A stretch of 62,414 nt of DNA from Hyphomicrobiales bacterium. Its GTDB lineage: Bacteria > Pseudomonadota > Alphaproteobacteria > Rhizobiales > Rhizobiaceae. The DNA is taken from contig UBXM01000028.1 in NCBI GenBank assembly GCA_900469445.1, positions 1 through 62,414 of the forward strand, written 5' to 3'. How positions within the stretch are numbered: position 1 is the first letter of the stretch; each line of letters opens with the position of its first letter. This document shows positions 26,270 through 35,009 of the stretch, piece after piece. A model generated the notes under the pieces. The model was not told the origin of the DNA, did not search any database, and saw nothing but the letters and a program-made list of their open reading frames with translations. A program made the position numbers and the translations under genes.

Positions 26270-27481
26270 TTACCCCGCTTTGAGATACGTCTGATTGTTC
26301 GCCTTCAAGGCAGCCATCACCATCGGCCCGATGGAAAACTCGTTTTGCTCTGCTCGTCTGGTCAGATCGCGCAAATACGCTCCGGCTGAATTGATCAGGT
26401 TGGCCCGTTCAAGAATGCAGGCCATCACCGCCGCGGCATTTTCGGGACCCATAACCTCGCAGGCACCCTGATAGACAGAGCCGGTTACGCCAAGCATCGA
26501 TCTGATCACGACCGCAGTTGACATCAGCTCGCGCCAGCTTCGGATCGTGCCGCCAGGTGCATAGTCCGATACTTGCGGGCAGGCCTTTAGCACGATGGAA
26601 AGCGGGAATGACTTCAGCGGTTCCCTCGACGTTGCAGATATCCTCAGCTTTTCGCCCCGCTCTTTTTCTAAGCTAGGTTCAAATTCAGTAATGGATTCTA
26701 ATTCTGAATTCTGTATGTGGCGCTCAGATTGAGCATCATTGGTGCTAGAATTTCCGGAATTATTCTTGATCTCCAGGCGGTTGAGGATTTCATCCTTCAG
26801 CATTTCCATTTCGTTGAGGATATCGGTGAGTTCTGCTGCCGTAGGGGTTCTGGGCAGTCGTCCGACCAGATCGATATAGGCGTCCTCGATAAGTTGCCAA
26901 TCACCGTCAACGCCTTCTTCCATCGCAGCCGTGAGGAGTTTGCGAGTGTCGCGCCGACAAATCGTCAATTTTTCTTTCGCTCTGCGGTGGGCGGAGCGTG
27001 CTGCGATAACATCCTGGGCAAGCATAGCGAGCTCTTCGGAGCGGAGGAGGAGAGGGGACAAATCGAAGCCGAACGCTTGCTCCACATTTCCCGCCGCGCC
27101 CTTTCTGGAAAAGCGCTTACCGTTGGCGCTATCACGACGGACAATAAGCCCCGCTTCCACAAGGGCAGCCAAGTGGCGTCTCAGTGTCGAACCTGGCATG
27201 GAGTGGGCGCGCAGTGACAATTGCAGGTTTGACGGAAAAACAATCAACTGTGCATCTTCACGCAGTTCATTTCCAGGGTAGAAGCTCAGAAGGGCATCGA
27301 GAACAGCGAGGCTGTTTGATTGGATCCCTAGCGCTTCCATCGCCGCGGACGCATCTCTGAAGACTTTCCACTTGTCAGCGATCTTGCCAGGCTCGATCAG
27401 CTTTGTCGCTTGCTGACGCCTCAGTAGGGCGAGCGTCATCGGCCGCCGCCCAAAGGGCGTCGTCACGCTATCCGTTTGCAT
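26270..27481 (-). CDS. repC: Replication initiator RepC
   Basis: The 403-residue protein is a typical RepC: N-terminus MQTDSVTTPFGRRPMTLALL, then a winged-helix region (LQLSLRAHSMPGSTLRRHLA, ALVEAGLIVRRDSANGKRF), a variable linker and a C-terminal domain with SYQ-like segments (VYQGACEVMGPENAAAVMAC, AGAYLRDLTRRAE). RepC initiates replication at an origin inside its own coding region. It is separated from repB by 152 bases that encode the counter-transcribed RNA. The start at 27481 follows GGTGAGAGACG. Complete in length for the family. Confidence 0.95.
   Translation of the reverse strand: MQTDSVTTPFGRRPMTLALLRRQQATKLIEPGKIADKWKVFRDASAAMEALGIQSNSLAVLDALLSFYPGNELREDAQLIVFPSNLQLSLRAHSMPGSTLRRHLAALVEAGLIVRRDSANGKRFSRKGAAGNVEQAFGFDLSPLLLRSEELAMLAQDVIAARSAHRRAKEKLTICRRDTRKLLTAAMEEGVDGDWQLIEDAYIDLVGRLPRTPTAAELTDILNEMEMLKDEILNRLEIKNNSGNSSTNDAQSERHIQNSELESITEFEPSLEKERGEKLRISATSREPLKSFPLSIVLKACPQVSDYAPGGTIRSWRELMSTAVVIRSMLGVTGSVYQGACEVMGPENAAAVMACILERANLINSAGAYLRDLTRRAEQNEFSIGPMVMAALKANNQTYLKAG
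26640..26770. other. oriV: Probable origin of replication (AT-rich part of repC)
   Basis: This stretch inside repC is clearly more AT-rich than its surroundings and encodes the polar linker (KNNSGNSSTNDAQSERHIQN). In repABC replicons the origin lies in an AT-rich segment in the middle of repC, so the location is inferred by position and composition. Confidence 0.5.
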
Positions 27482-27539
27482 CGTCTCTCACCTTTCAGCA
27501 GGCAAAAGAAATTCGTTCGCCAAAATGGCGCCTAGACTC

Positions 27540-27628
27540 TTGACGATGATTCCCGGAAATGCGATTCTATCTTTGCTTAAGAGATAGGGGCTTCCGAGGC
27601 GGCGACGTTTTGGGGCCTCTTTTCTTTT
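27540..27628 (+). ncRNA. ctRNA: Counter-transcribed RNA of the repABC operon (with promoter)
   Basis: On the strand opposite repABC, in the repB-repC gap, TTGACG (27540-27545) and GATTCT (27563-27568) are spaced by 17 bases as -35 and -10. The predicted transcript starts near 27575 and ends in a stem GAGGC / GCCTC (27596-27600, 27615-27619) followed by TTTTCTTTT. A 50-60-nt RNA here matches the antisense RNAs that limit RepC synthesis and act as incompatibility factors in this plasmid family. Confidence 0.75.
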
Positions 27629-27633
27629 GCGGT

Positions 27634-28596
27634 TTACGCTTCCTTCTTAAGTTGACTGATTGCGCGGCGCTCCTCGAAGATCGCAACCGCATCGTTCAAC
27701 AAGAATGCAGCGAAGTCCGCCGCTTCCGTTCGATCGATTGTAATTTCAAGCTTGGTTTTGCTCTGCTTTACGTGAGCAAGACGCTCACCTGACTGTGCAG
27801 ACAGTACCTCCGGTAGCCGCACTGTGCGACGCGGCTTAAGCTTTGCAACAACAGCTTTGAAGCGATCTTGCGATGGCATTCGCTGCAGCTCCTCGCCACG
27901 AACGATCTCTATGGCATCCTTGCCAGAGGACTTTTGAACAAGCTCCGCCAACTCCTGCCAACTACGTCGACCAATGCCCGGAGCCGGCCCGATTGCGTCG
28001 ATCAAATCCACTGGAATTTGGTCGATAAGGGCAAACATTCGAGAAATCTCCGCTTTGTCCAGAGACATGGCAGAAATGATGACTTCACGCGGAAAACGTT
28101 TCTTGAGGTAATGCGCAAAGCGAGACTTCTCTATGTAGGAAAGGTCCTCGCGCTCATTGTTTTCCTGACCCTGGGCAATAACCAGCTCTTCGTCAGTGAG
28201 GCTGCGAACGATTGCTTTGACCTGCTGGCCAAGCTCTTGTACCGCACGCAAGCGGCGGTGACCGAAAGCGACTTGGTAACGGCCTGCCTCTGTGGGGTGT
28301 GGCCGAACAAGGATCGGCACTTGTTGACCCTGATCTCGGATAGACGCGAGGAGTCCTGCGATGTCGCCCGGCATCCGATCGCGCACAAAGGATGGTTCAA
28401 CCACAACTGGGTCAAGCTCTATGACCGCCTGACCTTCAGACAAGCGCCGCTCGATATCATCCGCACGTGCTTGGCGCGCCTTCTCCTCTCGCATTGAGTT
28501 AGCAACTTGGCCGACCAACTTGTTATCCGAGGCTGGTGCTTTGGTCGGCATGTCGGCGTCGACCTGGATAAGGTTTAGAAGGTTTTTTCTGCTCAT
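27634..28596 (-). CDS. repB: Partition protein RepB
   Basis: The 320-residue ParB-family protein has the N-terminal box QQVPILVRPHPTEAGRYQVA followed by FGHRRLRAVQEL, the ENNERED motif and a helix-turn-helix region (VIISAMSLDKAEISRMFALI). The C-terminal part should dimerise. It binds parS and loads on RepA for segregation. Its start overlaps the repA stop by four bases (ATGA), so the two are translationally coupled. Complete in length. Candidate parS sites lie at 23903 and 25378. Confidence 0.95.
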   Translation of the reverse strand: MSRKNLLNLIQVDADMPTKAPASDNKLVGQVANSMREEKARQARADDIERRLSEGQAVIELDPVVVEPSFVRDRMPGDIAGLLASIRDQGQQVPILVRPHPTEAGRYQVAFGHRRLRAVQELGQQVKAIVRSLTDEELVIAQGQENNEREDLSYIEKSRFAHYLKKRFPREVIISAMSLDKAEISRMFALIDQIPVDLIDAIGPAPGIGRRSWQELAELVQKSSGKDAIEIVRGEELQRMPSQDRFKAVVAKLKPRRTVRLPEVLSAQSGERLAHVKQSKTKLEITIDRTEAADFAAFLLNDAVAIFEERRAISQLKKEA

Positions 28597-29807
28597 GTCG
28601 GTCTACCCCAAGCTTTCTTGATGAGCGTCTCGATCTCGTCATTCACGCTATTCATGGCCTCAAGGGCGCGGTCGTAGGTGCTGCGGGTGAACTGGCTACG
28701 CTCGACTTCGTAAAGCGTTTGATTGGTTAAGCCCGCGTCAGACACTGCGGTCGATTTCAACATCGGGAAATTCAACACGTGTGCCCCAAAAATTGACCGA
28801 AGATATCCCACCATCTGGTTCTGAGGCCCGTCCGACGGCTCAAACCTTGTGACAAGGTAGCGTAGCCAGGCGAAATCCACATTCCCGCCGGCTGCGGCGA
28901 CCTCGCGCAGCAGGTCCGCTACCATCGCCAGGAATTGGTTCATTGACATAACGTCCAGCATCTGAGGATGCACCGTAACGAGAACTGATGTTGCTGCGGT
29001 GAGGGCAGACAGGGTCAGGTAACCGAGCTGTGGGGGGCAGTCTATAACTACTATGTCATAGTCCGCGTTAACCTCATCGATCGCCTCGCTGACGCGCTGG
29101 AAGAACATGACGTCACCAGCTTTGCGTGTCATGAGCGCACGCGGAGTATCGTGCTCGAATTCCATGAGTTCAAGGTTGCCGGGGACAAGGTCCAGGCCAG
29201 GGATGTACGTCTTGCGGACAAGCTGCTTGAGCGGCCGACGTTGCTCGTCGTATCGGATCGCGCCGTACATTGTCTCGTTCTCTTTAACATCAAGTTCTGG
29301 CTGATGACCGTAGAGTGCAGACAGGCTCGCCTGGGGATCGAGATCTACCGCCAAAACTCTGTAGCCGCGCAGTGCGAGATATTGCGCAAGGTGCGCAGAT
29401 GTCGTCGTCTTGCCGGACCCACCTTTGAAATTCATGACGGAGATAACTTGAAGCTCCTCACTATCCCTTCGATGAGGCAGGTACCGGCGATCCGCGCGTC
29501 CTACTTTATCGAGATGCCGCCGGATCTTATCGATATCCTCGACGGAGTAAGATCGGCGCCCGCCCGGCGTTGTGCTAACTTCAAGTCCATCGATATCGTT
29601 GGACACCTGACGGAGATAGACTTCCTTCACGCCAACAAGCTTCGCGGCTTCCGATGGCTGAAAGTGCCTTATGCCCTTCTGTGCAGTTGGAGGAAACGTG
29701 CTGACGTGGTGCGCCTGAAGTTGGACAGCAAGAGCCGAGGAATGCCTGTCGATAAGGCTCACCAACGTCTCGCGCGATTGTGTCGTAGCTTCAGCCTTCG
29801 TTTTCAT
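28593..29807 (-). CDS. repA: Partition ATPase RepA
   Basis: The 404-residue ParA-type ATPase has an N-terminal DNA-binding region with a helix-turn-helix near residues 50-90 (FQPSEAAKLVGVKEVYLRQV), a deviant Walker A KGGSGKTT at 128-135, the A' region LAVDLDPQAS, and Walker B-like VIDCPPQLG. RepA provides ATP-driven partition and represses the repABC promoter. It is the first gene of the operon. The ribosome binding site upstream is weak, and the promoter should lie in 29808-30100. Confidence 0.95.
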   Translation of the reverse strand: MKTKAEATTQSRETLVSLIDRHSSALAVQLQAHHVSTFPPTAQKGIRHFQPSEAAKLVGVKEVYLRQVSNDIDGLEVSTTPGGRRSYSVEDIDKIRRHLDKVGRADRRYLPHRRDSEELQVISVMNFKGGSGKTTTSAHLAQYLALRGYRVLAVDLDPQASLSALYGHQPELDVKENETMYGAIRYDEQRRPLKQLVRKTYIPGLDLVPGNLELMEFEHDTPRALMTRKAGDVMFFQRVSEAIDEVNADYDIVVIDCPPQLGYLTLSALTAATSVLVTVHPQMLDVMSMNQFLAMVADLLREVAAAGGNVDFAWLRYLVTRFEPSDGPQNQMVGYLRSIFGAHVLNFPMLKSTAVSDAGLTNQTLYEVERSQFTRSTYDRALEAMNSVNDEIETLIKKAWGRPT

Positions 29808-30576
29808 ATTCAGCCCAAAAATCGGTAACAGCGCTTGGTTGCGGTGAAATCTACTATCATCCGCTGTTGCAATAAGACGCGATTCTTTGCGCTCGGCAAG
29901 CTATTTAGGGTTAGCAAGATCTTAATGTCGGCGGCACGCTATCTTATGCATCTCTAAATTTCCCAGAAACTAAGGTGTTTCACCTCATTTCGTGGTTCAA
30001 TGGTCACGAACGTGCCCTTAAAAAAAGGAGTCGATAAGTCGGCTAAGCGTCTCCTAATCCCAGTCGGCTGGCGAATCAGAGCGACGCATTTGACTGTCAT
30101 GCCGCCTAACCGTAAGGCGATTTCTCGGACGGGGATGACAAGGACTGCTCTGGTATGTCCCTGATGGATGGTCCCGCGAAGACAAAGCACAATAGTCTGT
30201 GGCACTTTTGAGCAATGAGAATGACGGAGGAAAACTACAAGTTTTCACAAATTTGGCCGTCATATCGACCCTAAGTGCACACGTGACCACAAGAGCCGTT
30301 TTCAGCGTCGGGTTTGCGCGCTCGGGGAACGAACGGTGAATCCGAACCCGCGTAAGTGATAAAAGGCCCGCCACCGAGAGAGCGCGCTGGCGGGCAGGGT
30401 GCCGGACGGCTGGGAAGCTATATTCCGGTGGCATTAAAACCACCGAATTCCGCCGCTGTTCCTAGAAATATCACCGCTGCTGCTAGACTAATGGCCGTAC
30501 GACTGCGGTTGGTACGAAACCGTACTGAAACTGAACTGCCCCCTGTGCGTTTCGCAACGCAACGCGGAGTGGGAAT
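29808..30576. other. Regulatory region upstream of repA
   Basis: About 770 bases with no convincing gene. The part next to repA is AT-rich and should hold the RepA-autoregulated promoter. No clear operator palindrome could be chosen by eye. Confidence 0.4.
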
Positions 30577-30768
30577 TTGTCAAAGCATATAGATAAAACT
30601 GAATTGGAAATTTCTGGTGCTCAGGAGGTCCTCACGGTCACTGAGTTCGCCCTGCAATATTCCTTGACCAGCGACGAGCAATTACGCCTTACCAAGCTCT
30701 TCGGAATGTTCGCGACCAAGCAGGAATTGCTCATGAACGCCCGGACGAAATCGCGCATTCGTCACTGA
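30577..30768 (+). CDS. Small hypothetical protein (63 aa)
   Basis: The product starts MSKHIDKTELEISGAQEVLT and has a helical segment FALQYSLTSDEQLRLTKLFG and a basic tail (TKSRIRH). No Shine-Dalgarno of good strength is visible (GTGGGAATTTGTCAAAGC precedes). The amphipathic, charged pattern looks coding and resembles small hypotheticals of Rhizobium plasmids. It converges with and slightly overlaps the minus-strand gene at 30762-30977. Function unknown. Confidence 0.55.
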   Translation: MSKHIDKTELEISGAQEVLTVTEFALQYSLTSDEQLRLTKLFGMFATKQELLMNARTKSRIRH

Positions 30769-30977
30769 ATAAGGTGCTGATCGATCGGCGTAATCATTGC
30801 CTTCAGCTCATGAGAACCCCGAAAACCGCCAAGCCACAAATTGACTAGATCGCGCGCCAGGTCATCGAGGCTCGGATCACGCGCTTCAATCCCGCGGTGA
30901 AGTCGGATTTCTTCAAGCACGCTTCTCAGCTGAGTTAAGTCGCTTGGTTCCAGGGGCTCGTACGCGGTAAAGTGCAT
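30762..30977 (-). CDS. Small hypothetical protein (71 aa)
   Basis: It begins MHFTAYEPLEPSDLTQLRSV and contains IEARDPSLDDLARDLVNLWL, an acidic helical core. The start at 30977 has a GGGGC stretch nine bases upstream; an in-frame ATG at 31001 is an alternative. No domain is recognised. Arrangement tail-to-tail with the previous gene. Confidence 0.6.
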   Translation of the reverse strand: MHFTAYEPLEPSDLTQLRSVLEEIRLHRGIEARDPSLDDLARDLVNLWLGGFRGSHELKAMITPIDQHLIQ

Positions 30978-31187
30978 GTGAGTGCCCCATTTTCGCCTCA
31001 AATTAACGCGGCATGATAGGCGTTGGATAGATGCGAGATTTCACATCGGCTTAAATTGATCGTGACGGGTCAAGCAGGAGCTACTTTATTTAGTCGGCAC
31101 TCGAATTCTTGACAAGGCGACAAACCCGCTCAAATATTACGCATCTGCCGAAAATTAAGAGCTAAGTGGCAGGATTGGGAGTGAGCA

Positions 31188-31442
31188 ATGGCGGTCGATA
31201 TTCTGGCGAGCGCACCATTTCGTGTGCCCGTTCTTGTACGCATTGGGCACGGATCATCCGAAGCGGTTGAGAGTGCATCCGACGCAATCCACTACCTTCA
31301 AAATAGGTGGCCTCACGAGCGCGGACATCATTACCAGCAAGCAATGCGACTCTGTAAGGAAGCGGCTCAAGGCTTGCTTCCGACTGAAGTCGCACGGGAA
31401 GCTTTCATAGCGGCGGCGATCGAAGCGTACGTGCTCGCATAG
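31188..31442 (+). CDS. DUF982 family protein
   Basis: The 84-residue protein shows the DUF982 pattern: V-VRIGHGSSEAVESASDAI, then YLQNRWPHERGHHYQQAMRL, CKEAAQGLLPTEVAREAFIA and AAIEAYVLA. The conserved core is NRWPxxRGxxYxxAxxxC. The family is small, often multicopy on rhizobial replicons, and of unknown function. The start follows GGGAGTGAGCA. A second DUF982-like gene is at 35285-35536 and a weaker one at 47158-47478. Confidence 0.85.
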   Translation: MAVDILASAPFRVPVLVRIGHGSSEAVESASDAIHYLQNRWPHERGHHYQQAMRLCKEAAQGLLPTEVAREAFIAAAIEAYVLA

Positions 31443-31574
31443 GTTCAGGGGAGTACTCTCTGGCGCGCGGGCATGAGAGAGAGGCGCGGCAGTAAGGCAC
31501 CATCGGGGTACGGTCCACGGGCAATGTGGCCGGTAGGAGCCAAACTTGCGAAGGCACTGTTCCAGATACGAAAA

Positions 31575-31605
31575 CCCCCTGCCGGAGGGAGGCAACGGCA
31601 AGGGG
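31575..31605 (-). terminator. Terminator of the 70-aa minus-strand gene
   Basis: CCCC-T-GCCG pairs with CGGC-A-A-GGGG (one bulged A); the minus-strand reading is followed by TTTTCG. It lies about 60 bases after the stop at 31664, which supports that ORF as a transcribed gene. Confidence 0.6.
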
Positions 31606-31663
31606 CTTGGAGATCGGTAGCATGCAATCAATACCGATATCGACGTAACCATTCTTTCTCGAA

Positions 31664-31876
31664 TTAGTTCCGCGGTGGTCCGCCATAGAGCGCTTTTTTT
31701 GAAATACCCGCTGGTGTCAGCCGATATTTTGCACTCGCTGAGAATTCGCCATCAGATTCAACTAGGCCTTCGCTCTTGGCTTGGATCGCAGTCTTGAGAC
31801 CGACGCCATCTGGCAAGCTTCTGAATGCGCGTGGACCTAGCGCCATGATGAGAATACGTAATCTACTATATGCCAT
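31664..31876 (-). CDS. Small hypothetical protein (70 aa)
   Basis: The frame encodes MAYSRLRILIMALGPRAFRS and continues through LVESDGEFSASAKYRLTPAG to ISKKALYGGPPRN. The segment KYRLTPAG resembles the wing of a winged-helix or a short regulator. No ribosome binding site is obvious for either Met (31876 or 31846). Support comes from the downstream terminator and coding appearance. Confidence 0.45.
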   Translation of the reverse strand: MAYSRLRILIMALGPRAFRSLPDGVGLKTAIQAKSEGLVESDGEFSASAKYRLTPAGISKKALYGGPPRN

Positions 31877-32736
31877 TCGGCTTCGCTATTCTCTTGTGTT
31901 CCGGTCGCCGCAACCCCGACCGGTATGAGCCGGTGAGGGGAGCAGTACAAGGACAGCCGACGTCCATGCGAAGGCATCGGCTCCTTGTGGAACAGCGTCG
32001 TTTTACCATTTGTTCCCGACAGATTTCGGCAAAGAAAACCCCGCTGCGAAGTCAGGGAGTGCAGCGGGGTGGAGGAAGCCGCGCGGAGGGGAAGGTCGGC
32101 ACGGCAGCCTGAGAACGCGGGTTGTGAAGATTGGTTCCCACAATTAATGAGGGTCGATAGCCTTACGCCTATGACAGCCATCGCAGCGTCGCCCGATGAC
32201 TCGCGCCGAACCAGCAGCAGTTGCCGTCTCTTTCACTCATCGGATCGTAGCCTTTCAGCCTGCTTCGTCTCGGTTGTGTACCCACTGTAGAGAGCGCAGA
32301 ACATTTCGCCTGAGAAGACGGGCGATAGGATTTGCGTCGATGGCAAGGGTCAAGCGTCAGGCACAATTGAAAGTCCGGCCGTGCGAGTTGTGCGGCTGCT
32401 CATCGCAGGTGCGCTTTTCAATGACATCCCCGCTGTAGCAAACGGTAGGAGGCACGAAGCTAGGACGAGGCCTTTTAGTACTTCGCGCTTACGACATCAA
32501 ACTAGCAGATTTGCCATCCAAAATGTAGACGGCGAGCAGTTTATTAAGAATTCAGAAGTTCCATATTGAATGGGCCGTCAATCAACGCGGAATGTTGACC
32601 ATCCTGTCGGCTTTCTGGCTCCCACCTGGCGTAAGCATAGAAGCGAAGGTTCTTTTCATATGGCATCTAAGGGCTCCGGAGTATCACGAAGGTGTAATGT
32701 CAAATTTGACTGTGGAGACATGGTATAGGAGGCCGA
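31877..32736. other. Intergenic region with an orphan terminator
   Basis: About 860 bases without a convincing gene. A clear minus-strand terminator lies at 32039-32069, so some transcript should end there, perhaps a small RNA or a gene I cannot recognise. Confidence 0.4.
32039..32069 (-). terminator. Orphan minus-strand terminator
   Basis: CCCCGCTGC / GCAGCGGGG is a perfect 9-bp stem, followed on the minus strand by TTTTCTTTG. No annotated minus-strand gene lies directly upstream. Confidence 0.65.
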
Positions 32737-32910
32737 ATGGCCGTAGCCATCCCTTTTCTTGTCGTTGTGGTGGGGTACGGCCTCATTTGGTTCGTGGTGT
32801 CACGATACAGGTCGATTAACGATGTCCCGCGCAAGCAGTTGGCATTGCTCGGACTAATCTGGCTCGTTCTAGTTTTCTTGGCTATTCGCATTGTCCCACT
32901 GACCGGTTAG
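32737..32910 (+). CDS. Small membrane protein with two transmembrane helices (57 aa)
   Basis: It starts at ATG 32737 after TATAGGAGGCCGA, an excellent ribosome binding site. Two hydrophobic helices are visible, AIPFLVVVVGYGLIWFVVS (residues 4-22) and LALLGLIWLVLVFLAIRIV (residues 35-53), joined by a charged loop RYRSINDVPRKQ. No family is recognised. It is one of several tiny membrane proteins in the 32-49 kb accessory block. Confidence 0.7.
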   Translation: MAVAIPFLVVVVGYGLIWFVVSRYRSINDVPRKQLALLGLIWLVLVFLAIRIVPLTG

Positions 32911-32923
32911 AGCCGAACGCGGG

Positions 32924-32983
32924 CGCCTCGATGCCCATCTTCTTCATCAGCATGGCGACGTGCAGCCGCCCAGCCTCCAGACC
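32924..32983 (-). pseudogene. IS3-family transposase fragment (about 20 codons)
   Basis: The minus strand reads GLEAGRLHVAMLMKKMGIEA, which resembles the conserved RRRVxxLMxxMGIEAL segment of IS3-family OrfB transposases. The flanking sequence does not continue the match, so this is a small relic. Confidence 0.5.
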
Positions 32984-33191
32984 TTCTCCCTTCAAGGGCT
33001 ATTGCAACATCCGACTTTCCGCAAAACGAGTATTCGAGATGCAGTTCGCGGGCGGCGTCAGTCCTAATTCTCCGTGCGGATTCCGAATACCAGCAGTTGG
33101 CACGTGGCATTATCCAAAGCGAGGGCTGGAAATCTATGCCGTACAAAGCCGGGCGCGTAAACCGCGCGATCGGCAAGCTGATGCTCCGCGC

Positions 33192-34109
33192 TTAAGAACG
33201 AATGAGGCCAAACCGATGTGCCTCATCCAGCAGGTGGCGAACAGAGGAAGGCTGCCATTTCCGCCCACCGCGGGCCGGCCGCTCTCCCATCTGGTCCAGC
33301 TGGGCGGCAATCTCGCGTAATGACAGACCGGGGTCAGCAATGGCAATCGCCGCTACGATCTTCATTAGGTGATCTTCCGGCGCGCGCCGCGGCGAGCGCG
33401 CCAGTAGCTCGGGGTCGGCCAATTTTTCACGGACCATGCGATGTACCGCGCGGCGCAGTCGCTCTACCGTCCAGTCATGGCCGCGGCGATTGAGCACCCT
33501 GACGACATTGTCCCAGCTGTGTTGAGGCCGGAGCTGCCGGACCATGGGCAACCAGGTTTGGGCGGAAGAGACCAGCTCGTCGAGATAGAGTTTTTCTCGC
33601 GCCTTCGACACCGCCTCGATCGCCTCTGGTCGCCGCTCTCGAAGTCCCGGATTGCCCGGCAGCTTGCCACGCGCTTTTGCCGCCTTGATACCAGCTTTGG
33701 TTCGTTCGGCGATCAGTGCCCGTTCGAGCTGCGCGACGGCGCCGAGGACCTGAAGGGCAAACATCCCCTGTGGCGTGGACGTGTCGATGGGATCGCGGAT
33801 CGATCGGAAATGAACGCCGCGTTCTTCAAGGTTTTCGATCACCTGCAACAGGTGGCTGACGGAACGGGCGAGGCGATCCAACCGGACAACGACAAGAACG
33901 TCGCCGGCAGTCAGGTCTCCGAGCAGTCTGGTCAACACCGGCCGCGCGCGCGATGCACCCGAGCCGTGCTCCTGAAAAATGCGCTCGCAGCCTGCGGCAC
34001 GTAGCTCGTCCATCTGAGCGTCATGGACCTGATCGTCGGTCGAGACACGCGCGTAGCCGATTAGACGTTTCGAGGCCAGCGATGGATTGGCGGCTCGCCG
34101 TTCTACCAT
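33192..34109 (-). CDS. Serine recombinase (resolvase/invertase family)
   Basis: The 305-residue protein has a full resolvase catalytic domain: LIGYARVSTDDQ with the nucleophilic serine at about residue 23, VVVRLDRLARSVSHLLQ, and AVAQLERALIAERTKAGIKA. The C-terminal half contains two helix-turn-helix-like segments (SWDNVVRVLNRRGHDWTVER; LSLREIAAQLDQMG), longer than Tn3-type resolvases (about 185 residues). The start at 34109 follows GAGGGAACA. No transposase is nearby, so it may be an orphan resolvase for plasmid multimers or a relic of a Tn3-like element. An inverted repeat lies just upstream. Confidence 0.88.
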   Translation of the reverse strand: MVERRAANPSLASKRLIGYARVSTDDQVHDAQMDELRAAGCERIFQEHGSGASRARPVLTRLLGDLTAGDVLVVVRLDRLARSVSHLLQVIENLEERGVHFRSIRDPIDTSTPQGMFALQVLGAVAQLERALIAERTKAGIKAAKARGKLPGNPGLRERRPEAIEAVSKAREKLYLDELVSSAQTWLPMVRQLRPQHSWDNVVRVLNRRGHDWTVERLRRAVHRMVREKLADPELLARSPRRAPEDHLMKIVAAIAIADPGLSLREIAAQLDQMGERPARGGRKWQPSSVRHLLDEAHRFGLIRS

Positions 34110-34735
34110 TGTTCCCTCACGCGTTTTTCAAATACTCTGTACAAACAAAATATGCGTGAGAAAATGACCCTTTGCAAGCGTGTCTTATGACTTGAATCCA
34201 GCCTTACAGGACTTGAAACGCGGTAACGGATGGGTGAAGGGCTGCAGACGGTGCGACGAGCGCTCTGGTGGCCGCCAGAGGCGAAATTTCATAAAAACGG
34301 CGAGGGAGGTAACAGCTAGTGCTGGATCGGCAGAAGGACGTTTGATCCGACTATAGGTAGCTCACCTTACTTCAGGCCGCATCATCGTCCTTGGTGCTCT
34401 GAGTTTTTTAGGAATCCAGACGAACGGAGGTAGTCGGCCCAATAAGTTAGAAATGGTAGCGACAATTGTATGCGCAAGGTTTATGAAATCGGGGATGTAC
34501 TAGGAAGGCTGACGGGCCGTCAAACCTAGCCAAGTTGCGCATTACTCTATCACTGCCGCTTCAGTCACCGCAGCATGTTTTGCCAACTGTGTACACGGTC
34601 ATGGAAGGGATCAGCCTCTCCGCACTTGGAGAGCCGATATAATAGTCGGGCTTAAACCAGAGAATACAAGACCGTACGAAGGCGGCACGCATCCGATTAG
34701 AAAGCCCTCTGTTGAATCCGAGGCGCAGGCGCGGT
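34110..34735. other. Intergenic region upstream of the recombinase
   Basis: About 625 bases with no recognised gene. The inverted repeat CTCACGC / GCGTGAG (34116-34122 with 34154-34160) sits next to the recombinase start codon and could be part of a res-type site or operator. Confidence 0.4.
34116..34160. repeat. Inverted repeat adjacent to the serine recombinase start
   Basis: CTCACGC and GCGTGAG are exact inverted copies 31 bases apart. The AT-rich interior contains CTGTACAAACA. Resolvases commonly bind dyads just upstream of their gene; this role is inferred. Confidence 0.45.
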
Positions 34736-34972
34736 TCACCTGCCCGAGTGCCCGCCATATTTTTCCGACGCGCGCTGGTCGACACCGTTTTGCGCTTCAC
34801 GCGTCAGCCATTCATGGGTCAGCCATTCATGGGTCGGCAATTCGGGCGGCACCTGTGGAGAAGGTGCCCGGCTTCGCTGCCACCGGGTGTAAATCGCGAT
34901 CGCGGCAGCAGCGAGGGCGCACGCTAGAAGTGCCGCAAGGATACTCATGGGGAGATATGTCGACATGGACAC
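34736..34972 (-). CDS. Small single-pass membrane protein (78 aa)
   Basis: One transmembrane helix (LAALLACALAAAAIAIYT, residues 12-29) follows a short N-terminus MSMSTYLPMSI. The cytoplasmic tail carries the motif PTHEWLTHEWLTREAQNG, in which a 15-bp direct duplication (34803-34832) repeats HEWLT. The motif is shared with the next gene (PTAEWLKREAANG), so the two are paralogues. The start at 34972 is preceded by AGAGTGTCC. Function unknown. Confidence 0.65.
   Translation of the reverse strand: MSMSTYLPMSILAALLACALAAAAIAIYTRWQRSRAPSPQVPPELPTHEWLTHEWLTREAQNGVDQRASEKYGGHSGR
34803..34832. repeat. 15-bp tandem duplication inside the 78-aa gene
   Basis: GTCAGCCATTCATGG occurs twice in tandem, adding five residues in frame to the conserved EWLxREA motif. 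Confidence 0.8.
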
Positions 34973-35009
34973 TCTTTAATTTCTGAGGTGAAAATAAAGG
35001 AGAAAGGGA

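Noticed and set aside
32931..33320. A 129-codon plus-strand ORF
   Set aside because: It crosses an IS3 relic and the antisense of the serine recombinase C-terminus; no ribosome binding site or family.
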